Source of the DNA: an alpha proteobacterium U9-1i
GTDB taxonomy: Bacteria > Pseudomonadota > Alphaproteobacteria > Caulobacterales > Aquidulcibacteraceae
Assembly (NCBI GenBank): GCA_000974665.1
Contig: BBSY01000003.1
Coordinates: 806,001-870,000, forward strand
Direction: 5' to 3'
DNA length: 64,000 nucleotides
Of the stretch, positions 21,141 to 27,828 are shown piece by piece. A program made the translations under genes and the position numbers. The notes below the pieces were generated by a model. It was not told the origin of the DNA and ran no database searches. It saw only the letters and a program-made list of their open reading frames with translations. The first letter of the stretch is position 1, and every line of letters begins with the position of its first letter.

Positions 21141-21333
21141 CTTGGATAAAGCTTAACTGCGTGGATTGAATCTTGCACTCGTCAGCATTCACAAGGAAAG
21201 CCGTTAAACTCCCTGAAATTCCTGTAAACGAAGCGTTAGCCCTGTTGCAATTCGAGAGGGTTTCGGGTTGGGTGGATTTTGGCGGGGCTAACGGCGTGTA
21301 GTCGTTTCAGTTGTTAGTAGCGGGCGGCGGACA

Positions 21334-22569
21334 ATGAGCCAGTTCGGATCGCGGGCGAGAGCCTTTTTTGATCGCGTTTTTCCAGAGCGGCAGATTTATC
21401 ATCGGAGCGGGGGTAGCGTTCGCTACGTTTCCTTGTCTCCGGGCAAGCAGGCCCTGCTGGCGCTGAGCGCGGTGGGCCTTGCCGGCTGGTGCGTTTACGC
21501 CACCGCCAACACCGTCCTCGAAGGCTCACAAGCCACCGCCTCCAACGCCGAAGTCGAGCGGGAGCGCGCCAAGTATGATCGCTGGCTGAACGAGTCCCGC
21601 GCCCAGGCGGCAGCGGCCCAAGCGATGCTCGAAGAGCGCACGCGCCAGTTCGACGACACCACCCGCGATTTCGAAACCCGCCACGAAGTGCTCCGCAGCC
21701 TGCTCGAAATGGCTGGCGGCTCGAACATGACAATGGCCTCGGCCCGCCCGATCGAGCGCGATGGCGCCCGCATCATCATGGCCGCCTCGATCGACGAAGC
21801 TGAGCCGCGCCAGTCGCGCGCGATCGCCGCCGAACCGTATCAGGTCACCACCGTTGGCTTCCGCGCCCGGTCCGACAGCCTCGCCGCCGAGCAAGAGCGC
21901 ACGCTCTCCGAACTCGAGGATCAAGTCGCCGAAAACAGCGAACAGGTTCGCGGCGTGCTTCGCCTCACCGGCGTGTCGATGGCGTCGCTCACCGGCTCCG
22001 AAGCCGACGCTGAAGCGGGCGGCCCGCTCGTACCGCAAGACCTCATCACTTATCTGCGCGACAGCGACCTCAATCCCGCGTTTGCGCAGCGTGTCGCGCA
22101 AGTCGCCGCGCGCGTTTCAGAATCCCGCCGCCTGCAAGCGGTTGCCGACTCGACGCCCCTCGCCCAGCCGGTGGCTGTCGATTACCGCGAGACGTCGGGC
22201 TACGGCCAGCGGATCGACCCGTTCACCGGGCGCCCTGCGTTCCATTCCGGTCTTGACCTCGCTGCGTTCGAGCGGGCGCCGGTGGTTTCGACTTCACCTG
22301 GAACTGTATCCTTCGCTGGCACCAAGTCGGGCTATGGCTATACGGTCGAGATCGATCACGGCCACGGCTTTAAGACTCGCTACGCACACTTGCGCGACAT
22401 TCAAGTCACCCGCGGCGAGCAAGTTGTCATCGGGCAGCGCATCGGCTCGATGGGGTCAACGGGGCGTAGCACGGCCACCCACCTGCATTACGAGGTGTGG
22501 TTCCGTGGCCGGGCGGTCGACCCGGTAAATTTTCTGAGGGCTGGAAGACATGTTCACGAACAAGGGTAA
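21334..22569 (+). CDS. M23 (LytM) family peptidase, bactofilin-associated
   Basis: Periplasmic murein endopeptidase or activator of 411 residues. A cytoplasmic stub is followed by one membrane segment (about 42-62), a coiled-coil region (about 70-250), and a C-terminal LytM domain. The zinc ligands look intact: His304 and Asp308 in HSGLD, and His383-x-His385 in THLHYE, so it should be catalytically active. Its 3' end overlaps the bactofilin gene by 20 bases, tying the two together as in the LmdC-bactofilin pairs of stalked alphaproteobacteria. Confidence 0.9.
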   Translation: MSQFGSRARAFFDRVFPERQIYHRSGGSVRYVSLSPGKQALLALSAVGLAGWCVYATANTVLEGSQATASNAEVERERAKYDRWLNESRAQAAAAQAMLEERTRQFDDTTRDFETRHEVLRSLLEMAGGSNMTMASARPIERDGARIIMAASIDEAEPRQSRAIAAEPYQVTTVGFRARSDSLAAEQERTLSELEDQVAENSEQVRGVLRLTGVSMASLTGSEADAEAGGPLVPQDLITYLRDSDLNPAFAQRVAQVAARVSESRRLQAVADSTPLAQPVAVDYRETSGYGQRIDPFTGRPAFHSGLDLAAFERAPVVSTSPGTVSFAGTKSGYGYTVEIDHGHGFKTRYAHLRDIQVTRGEQVVIGQRIGSMGSTGRSTATHLHYEVWFRGRAVDPVNFLRAGRHVHEQG

Positions 22570-23110
22570 GCCAGGCGAGACGACGACCATGCCAGCGCTT
22601 CCCGATCCAATGACGCAGCGCCGCCAATCGCAGGGGCGCAGCACAATCGCATCGATCATCGCAAATGGCGTGAAGATCACCGGCACCGTCGAAGCTGACG
22701 GCGCTGAGCTTCAGGTTGACGGCGAAATCGAAGGCAATGTCCGCGGCGGCTCCGTCACGGTCGGCGACACCGGCATGGTGAAAGGCGACATGGTCAGCGA
22801 AAGCGTGACCGTGCACGGCCGCGTCGAAGGTTCGGTGCGCGCCCGCAAGGTCATGCTGGCCCGTAACGCGCATGTGCTGGGCGACATCGTCCACCAATCG
22901 CTCTCAGTCGAAATGGGCGCGGTGTTCGAAGGTCAGTGCCGCTATCTGCAAGATCCGCTGAGCCAATCGGGCCCAGGCGCGCCGTCGGCGCCGCAGATCG
23001 TACCGCCGATGGAGCGTCAGCAATCGAGCTTCGGCGGTTCGGTGTTCGGCGAGCCTTCCAACGATGACCGCATGGTCTCGGGCGTGATCGTCACCGGCGC
23101 ATCAAGCTGA
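22550..23110 (+). CDS. bacA: bactofilin
   Basis: Polymer-forming cytoskeletal protein of 186 residues. A short N-terminus MFTNKGKPG resembles the membrane-targeting sequence of Caulobacter BacA. The bactofilin (DUF583) beta-helix follows at about 33-135 with repeats such as GTVEADGAELQVDGEIEGNV. The C-terminal 50 residues are Pro/Gln/Ser-rich and probably disordered. The gene overlaps the M23 peptidase gene, and the encoded scaffold likely localises that enzyme. A strong terminator follows. Confidence 0.93.
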   Translation: MFTNKGKPGETTTMPALPDPMTQRRQSQGRSTIASIIANGVKITGTVEADGAELQVDGEIEGNVRGGSVTVGDTGMVKGDMVSESVTVHGRVEGSVRARKVMLARNAHVLGDIVHQSLSVEMGAVFEGQCRYLQDPLSQSGPGAPSAPQIVPPMERQQSSFGGSVFGEPSNDDRMVSGVIVTGASS

Positions 23111-23132
23111 GCAAACGCCTCAAAGTTAGAAG

Positions 23133-23166
23133 ATCGGGGCCGACGCAAGTCGGCCCCGATTTTTTT
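23133..23166 (+). terminator. intrinsic terminator after bacA
   Basis: A 12-bp perfect stem (23133-23144 with 23149-23160), GCAA loop, and six T, 22 bases after the bacA stop. It ends the M23-bacA transcript, and its A-run side may also serve the convergent operon. Confidence 0.93.
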
Positions 23167-23170
23167 GCGC

Positions 23171-23656
23171 TTACTCAGCCGCGCGTCGCGTGTAGGCGAT
23201 GCGCATGAACGGGCGCCAGACGCCGCCCTCCTCGCGCTCGGTGATCGTTTCAAAACCCTGCGTCGTGCGCACGTAGCGCGAGCGCAGCCGCTGCACGCTC
23301 CCATCGGCGCCGACATAACGCGCGTCGCTGACATCGAACCCGGCCGCATTCGACGTCGCCGCGCCGCGCATCAGGCCGCCATCATTGGCGTAATAGGCAA
23401 TGTCGATGCGCCCGGCGTCAGCGTCCCATGCATAGATCGTCTCGCCGCCGTAGCCCGTACCAACAACCTCGTGTGTGTCCCGCCACTGCTTGCCACCCTG
23501 CATCGGCGAAAAACAGCGCGCATCGCGCAGCTCGCCGGCGCCTTCGAACGCGCCGACCCAGCAGCCTTCAAAGAACGCCATCGCCGCCAGCGGTTCGTCG
23601 GCGCGCGCCACACTCGCGCACCCCGCCAGCGCCAGCGCGGCAAGCAACGCGCGCAT
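23171..23656 (-). CDS. exported protein of unknown function, last gene of TetR operon
   Basis: Protein of 161 residues with an N-terminal signal peptide (MRALLAALALAGCASVARAD; the LAGC could also be a lipobox). The body, with FEGCWVGAFEGAGELRDARCF and YAWDADAGRIDIAYYANDGG, looks like a small lipocalin-like beta barrel of the DUF1579/DUF6265 kind, but I cannot fix the family. The ATG overlaps the stop of the DUF1761 gene (ATGA), so it is the fourth gene of the operon. The longer frame upstream of 23656 is only a shadow of that gene. Confidence 0.7.
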   Translation of the reverse strand: MRALLAALALAGCASVARADEPLAAMAFFEGCWVGAFEGAGELRDARCFSPMQGGKQWRDTHEVVGTGYGGETIYAWDADAGRIDIAYYANDGGLMRGAATSNAAGFDVSDARYVGADGSVQRLRSRYVRTTQGFETITEREEGGVWRPFMRIAYTRRAAE

Positions 23657-24042
23657 CAGAGCGCCCCGAGGATGAGGCCGATCAGCGTGAATTGCAGCGT
23701 GTGATAGCCGCCATTGATCAGGAACAGAGCCAGCGGCTTGCGCTCGAACAGATAATTGATCCCGAACGACGCACTCACCCAGCACAGGCCCGCGCACAGC
23801 CCGTAGAGCATGCCCGTCGTCGCATCGACGTCGCCCAAGAACATCGCAAACGTCGCCGAAGCGATCAGCGCCAGCACAAACGACCCGCCGAAGATGAGGG
23901 CCGGATTGCCGCTCTTCATTTGCGCGTCGCTCAAGCCCGCCGCGCTTTGCCACGACTTGGCGAACAAAGCCGAATACCAAAGCCCGCCGAGCACGAACGA
24001 ACTCGCCGCCGCGGCAAACACCGCAAGCCAATTGATCTCCAT
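23656..24042 (-). CDS. DUF1761 family membrane protein
   Basis: Small integral membrane protein of 128 residues with four hydrophobic segments. NWLAVFAAAASSFVLGGLWY at the N-terminus and GGYHTLQFTLIGLILG at the C-terminus match DUF1761. Function unknown. AGGGGAGCG lies 5 bases before the ATG. The gene is coupled downstream to the exported protein and lies 13 bases after the TetR gene. Confidence 0.85.
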   Translation of the reverse strand: MEINWLAVFAAAASSFVLGGLWYSALFAKSWQSAAGLSDAQMKSGNPALIFGGSFVLALIASATFAMFLGDVDATTGMLYGLCAGLCWVSASFGINYLFERKPLALFLINGGYHTLQFTLIGLILGAL

Positions 24043-24055
24043 TTTTCGCTCCCCT

Positions 24056-24658
24056 TCACGCGGCGGTCTTGGCCACCGTCTCCAACAGATCGAAATGCGC
24101 GCGTAATTGCGTCACGCCGCGATCGAAATACGAAACGTCGCGATGGGTGCGGGCCTGCATCACGCCGCCCTCCATCGTCGTCAGCACGAATTGCGCAAGC
24201 GCCGAGCGATCTGTGCCCTTCGGCAAACGCTGCGCGCCATCGGCAAGGCATTGTTCGATCGCCCGCGTCCAGCCTTCGAAGTTCACCGCGATCAGCTCGC
24301 GCACTTGCGGATCGGGCTCATGCAGCTCCAGCGCCAGCGACCCAATGGGGCAGCCATAGGTGCAGTCGGTCTCGACGATGAGCGTGCGATAATGGCGAAG
24401 CAGCGCGAAGATTTTCTCGATCGGATCGTCCACGCCCGCCCATGCAGGATCGAGCAATTGCGGATAAATGCCGTCGCGATACGCCTCCAGCACCGCCACC
24501 AGCACGTCCTGCTTCGACGGAAACACGTGATAGAGGCTGCCGGAATTGAGCTGCGTGCGGCTCAGCAAATCGGCGATCGAGGTCGAGTTGTAGCCCTTCA
24601 GCCAAAACAGCTCCATCGCCGCGAAAACAATCCTATCGCGCGTCGATTCCGCTTTCAT
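24056..24658 (-). CDS. TetR/AcrR family transcriptional regulator
   Basis: One-component repressor of about 200 residues. The N-terminal helix-turn-helix (STRDRIVFAAMELFWLKGYNSTSIADLLSRTQLNSGSLYHVFPSKQDVL region, residues 4-51) is typical of TetR. The C-terminal ligand domain with CTYGCPIGSLALELHE is of the AcuR/NemR-like type, whose cysteines can sense electrophiles. The ATG at 24658 overlaps the stop of the SRPBCC gene (ATGA). A perfect dyad upstream of the operon is the probable operator, implying autoregulation. Confidence 0.88.
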   Translation of the reverse strand: MKAESTRDRIVFAAMELFWLKGYNSTSIADLLSRTQLNSGSLYHVFPSKQDVLVAVLEAYRDGIYPQLLDPAWAGVDDPIEKIFALLRHYRTLIVETDCTYGCPIGSLALELHEPDPQVRELIAVNFEGWTRAIEQCLADGAQRLPKGTDRSALAQFVLTTMEGGVMQARTHRDVSYFDRGVTQLRAHFDLLETVAKTAA

Positions 24659-25248
24659 TGCCCGCCTCCGAGCGAAGCCCAATTCTCCGGCCCATTGGCG
24701 ACGCGCTCGTAGAGCTTCTCCAACGTCCACGTATTGCCGGCATTGAAGTGGCGCGCGAGCACGTCGAACGCTTCGCCTTCGTCGTACCCCAACATGATCA
24801 CACGCACGCGCGTGACATTTTCCGCGTACGGCTCAAGTTCGATCACGGTCCACAGCGTCCGCGCCTCGTCGGCGTGCGGAAAATTCGGCGGCGCGCGTTC
24901 GATCGCGATCGAGATCATGCGCTCGGGTAAATAGCTCAGCACACGATTGAGAATATTGCCCGCGTCGCCGGGCCGCGCGCCGCGCGAATAGGACGCCTCC
25001 ATCATGCCGCCGACGCGCAGGTCGATGGCCGCCACCGGCGCCATCCAGCTCGAGAGCCCCGCGCTCGTGGAGAACAGCGGCCACACCTCCGCCACCGGCG
25101 CCGGCAAAAGAATCTCGTGGCAAAGCGCTTCGTAGGGCAGCGCGCAATCGCCCGCCCGCCCCGGCCCACCTGCCGACGCTTGCGCGCTCGCCGGACTGGC
25201 CATGGCCAACGCCAAAACCGCGCCCAACGTCGCCAACAACTCCCGCAT
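24655..25248 (-). CDS. exported SRPBCC (START-like) domain protein
   Basis: Protein of 197 residues with a signal peptide (MRELLATLGAVLALAMASPASAQ) followed by an SRPBCC/AHSA1-like fold. LLPAPVAEVWPLFSTSAGLSSWMAP is the usual first strand and helix of the family, and the C-terminal long helix ends near LYERVANGP. Such domains bind hydrophobic ligands, and export to the periplasm is less common for the family. It is the first gene of the TetR operon. ATG at 25248 and an adjacent in-frame GTG at 25251 are both possible starts. Confidence 0.78.
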   Translation of the reverse strand: MRELLATLGAVLALAMASPASAQASAGGPGRAGDCALPYEALCHEILLPAPVAEVWPLFSTSAGLSSWMAPVAAIDLRVGGMMEASYSRGARPGDAGNILNRVLSYLPERMISIAIERAPPNFPHADEARTLWTVIELEPYAENVTRVRVIMLGYDEGEAFDVLARHFNAGNTWTLEKLYERVANGPENWASLGGGQ

Positions 25249-25261
25249 CACGCATCACCCG

Positions 25262-25281
25262 TTGATTGAATGATCAATCAA
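25262..25281 (-). promoter_or_regulatory. probable TetR operator
   Basis: Perfect dyad with 8-bp arms TTGATTGA and TCAATCAA around an ATGA centre, 13 bases upstream of the first gene of the SRPBCC-TetR-DUF1761 operon. Size and symmetry fit a TetR-family site, and the position fits repression of its own operon. Confidence 0.7.
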
Positions 25282-25309
25282 GCGCAGTTGTCGCGGCCAG
25301 TCAAGTGGG

Positions 25310-25425
25310 AGCACCGGGAGAAAGGGTCAGCCCTGGGGACCGCCGGCTTCCAGCCGGCTCCCTTTGTTCGGCACACGTTGAGCGAGGGCTGGCTGGATGG
25401 CCGCCCGAAGCCAGCCATGTGGCTC
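25310..25425. repeat. REP-like pair of hairpins
   Basis: Intergenic stretch with two adjacent stem-loops: GCCGGC-TTCCA-GCCGGC (25342-25358, extended by GGGA/TCCC) and TGGCTGG/CCAGCCA (25390-25396 with 25411-25417). No gene fits on either strand. The arrangement resembles REP/BIME-type palindromic units, but only one copy is visible in this window. Confidence 0.45.
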
Positions 25426-25458
25426 AGCCGCAACGCCAAACGGCGCAACCACGCCAGA

Positions 25459-26439
25459 TTACGAGTTGAAGATCGCTTCGTAGTCCTCGCGCGTGAGCGC
25501 GATCTGCGTCAGCGGCTCGTTCTCGCTCGGGTCGAGCAACACGGCGACGCGCTTTTTCATCAGCCCGCCCTGCTCAAACACAAGCGCGGTGCGGGTGCCG
25601 TGATCGGTGCTGACATTCAGCGCCACGCCTTCACGGTTCGGCGCATCAGGCCAATGCTCACGCAAGGTCGCCGGCGTTGCGCCGACGAGGCCGAGGAACA
25701 GCACGCCCGCCATTTCACACAACGCTCGCGCGGTGGTGAACGCCGGATCGCTCCGCTCACGCGCTTCACGCGCACGCTGCGCTTCGGCGCGGCGCTCTTG
25801 GAACAAGCGATTAGCCGAAGCAATGCGGTTGAGGTGCGCCGAGCCATCCGAACCCTCGACGTATTTCACCTTGCGCAGGCTCTTCAGCCAAATCTTGAAG
25901 CGCGGCGCGATCGGCTCTTCCAGCTCCAGATCGGCAAAACGCTTGTCGAGGTCGCGGATCAGCGGATCGTTGGCGCCATAGCCCGCGCGGAATTTCTTAC
26001 CGCGCTTTGGATCATCGATGAGATGCTTCATCTCTTTCAGCAGCGCCAGATACGGGTCGGCGCCCATGCTGCGTAGGCCCGCCATCGCGGCACGCACCTT
26101 CAGATCATCCCAATGCGTCGCCAGCCCATAAGACAGGTGCCCGCCAGCGCGTGTCTCTTCGATATAGTGGATCGCCCATTTGCCGGTGAGCGCCTCGAGC
26201 GCGTATTCGCCTGGAATGAAGAACGCCTGATCCTCAAGCACGTGCGCATAATCCAGCGTGGCGCGGACGGCGGCCATCGGATCCTTCGAATCCATCGCGC
26301 TTTGCGGCAGCACGATTTCATCGGCGAGCATTCCTTGGAACGTCGTCAGGGCCGTCGCTCCGTCGCAATGGGCGCGCTGAAACACATCCACCCATGATGG
26401 CGGCGGTGTGAACTCAGCGTTTTGAACTTCCGGCTCCAC
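25459..26439 (-). CDS. hypothetical protein, possibly DMP19-like
   Basis: Soluble protein of about 326 residues of uncertain function. The segment ETRAGGHLSYGLATHWDD followed by AGLRSMGADPYLALLKEM faintly resembles the DMP19/DUF4375 family (DNA-mimic type), but the evidence is weak. The C-terminal half has a charged helix rich in Arg/Glu/Ala and no catalytic motif that I recognise. I chose the GTG at 26439 because GGGGGAG lies 6 bases upstream; an in-frame TTG at 26475 lacks this. The gene lies 38 bases after prfB and may be co-transcribed with it. Confidence 0.6.
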   Translation of the reverse strand: MEPEVQNAEFTPPPSWVDVFQRAHCDGATALTTFQGMLADEIVLPQSAMDSKDPMAAVRATLDYAHVLEDQAFFIPGEYALEALTGKWAIHYIEETRAGGHLSYGLATHWDDLKVRAAMAGLRSMGADPYLALLKEMKHLIDDPKRGKKFRAGYGANDPLIRDLDKRFADLELEEPIAPRFKIWLKSLRKVKYVEGSDGSAHLNRIASANRLFQERRAEAQRAREARERSDPAFTTARALCEMAGVLFLGLVGATPATLREHWPDAPNREGVALNVSTDHGTRTALVFEQGGLMKKRVAVLLDPSENEPLTQIALTREDYEAIFNS

Positions 26440-26477
26440 GTCCAACTCCCCCAAATCGCTCAGTCGAGTTCTCAACT

Positions 26478-27609
26478 CTAGTCGATGTCGTCCACCACCA
26501 CTTCGCCGCCGCCGCTCACGCGTTGGGCCAAGGAGGCGGCCATGAACTGGTCTAAGTCTCCATCGAGTACGCCTTGCGTATCCGATGTTTCAACACCTGT
26601 CCGCAGGTCTTTGACCATCTGATACGGCTGCAGGACGTAAGACCTAATCTGCCTACCCCAGCCAATCTCGGTTTTGCTGTCAGCGAGGGCCTGAGACGCC
26701 GCTTCGCGGCGCTGTAGCTCGGCCTCATAGAGCCGCGCCCGCAGCATGTCCCAGGCCGCGGCGCGGTTCTTGTGCTGGCTGCGCTCGGCCTGGCAGGCGA
26801 CGACAATCCCGGATGGCATGTGCGTCAAACGCACGGCGCTGTCGGTTTTGTTGATGTGCTGACCGCCCGCGCCGGACGCGCGATAGGTATCGGTGCGCAC
26901 ATCCTTATCCAGGATCTCGATGTCGATGCTGTCGTCAATCTTGGGCGACACCCAAGCGCTCGCGAAGCTCGTGTGCCGCCGCGCGTTTGAATCGTAGGGC
27001 GAGATACGCACCAGACGATGCACCCCCGCCTCCGTCTTGAGCCAGCCGTAGGCGTTCTCACCCTTGATCAGCAACGTGGCGGACTTAATGCCCGCGGTGT
27101 CGCCGTCCTGGTGCTCAAGCTCTTCGACCTGATAGCCGTGGGCCTGCGCCCAGCGCGCGTACATGCGCAACAGCATCGAGGCCCAATCCTGGCTCTCCGT
27201 GCCGCCGGCGCCTGAATTGATTTCAACGTAAGCGTCGTTGCCGTCAGCCTCGCCGGAGAGCAGCGCTTCAAGCTCCGCCTTCGCTGCACGCGCTTGCAGG
27301 CCCCGCAACGCGGCGATCGCTTCGTCGTGTGTGCCTTCGTCGCCCTCGGCGTCGGCCATCTCCGCGAGTTCGACGTTGTCGCTCAGTTCGCGCTCAAGCG
27401 CCTGCACCGCCTCGATGCCGCCGGCGAGCTTATTGCGCTCGCGCATGAGCTTTTGCGCTTTTTGCGCGTCGTTCCAAAAATCTGGGCGCTCCGAGAGCGC
27501 GGTCAGTTCGTCCAATCGGACAAGCGCGCGATCCCAGTCAAAGACGCCTCCGAAGCAACGACACCTTGTCGGCGATCTCTTCGGACAGGCTGGCGATTTC
27601 GGCGCGCAT
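26478..27609 (-). CDS. prfB: peptide chain release factor 2 (programmed +1 frameshift)
   Basis: Terminates translation at UGA and UAA. The gene is in two frames: the ATG at 27609 (GAGGAAATCTTG before it) opens 23 codons ending ...RRRL then an in-frame TGA at 27540-27538, and a +1 shift at CTT-TGA-C joins it to [16 protein letters not shown]. An SD-like CGGAGG lies just upstream, as in the autoregulated RF2 genes. After joining, the protein has about 376 residues with GGQ at 248-250 and the stop-recognition tripeptide as SPY (203-205) instead of SPF, a known alphaproteobacterial variant. Automatic annotation may truncate the start. Confidence 0.95.
27537..27552 (-). promoter_or_regulatory. RF2 programmed frameshift site
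   Basis: Minus strand CGGAGGCGTCTTTGAC: an anti-SD-pairing CGGAGG, a 3-base spacer, then CTT TGA C. The UGA would be decoded by RF2 itself, so low RF2 allows the +1 slip and more RF2 synthesis. Confidence 0.93.
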
Positions 27610-27673
27610 CAAGATTTCCTCGAACGTGGGCGAGCTACATAGAGCCGCCGCCGCAAACTGGCAAGCGCCGCTC

Positions 27674-27781
27674 CTCGTCATTCCGGGGCGTCGCGTAGCG
27701 ACGAACCCGGAACCCAGGGGCGAACACACAGGTTGTGGCCCCTGGGTTCCGGATCACGCTGCGCGTGTCCGGAATGACGAG
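27674..27781. repeat. nested intergenic palindrome (CGTCATTCCGG family)
   Basis: A 108-bp element with perfect 13-bp outer arms (27674-27686 with 27769-27781, CTCGTCATTCCGG) and perfect 15-bp inner arms (27707-27721 with 27738-27752). Small GTCGCG hairpins sit between them. It lies between the prfB promoter side and the mrcA stop. It looks like a mobile palindromic unit or MITE remnant, and could also act as a terminator for mrcA. Confidence 0.8.
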
Positions 27782-27828
27782 TGCAGTTAGTTAAAGCGCC
27801 GCCCTGGCACGCCGGCGGTCGCGGGATT

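Noticed and set aside
21141-21333. CtrA-like TTAA half-sites and a GANTC site before the M23 gene
   Set aside because: No full TTAA-N7-TTAA site; half-sites and GANTC occur by chance.
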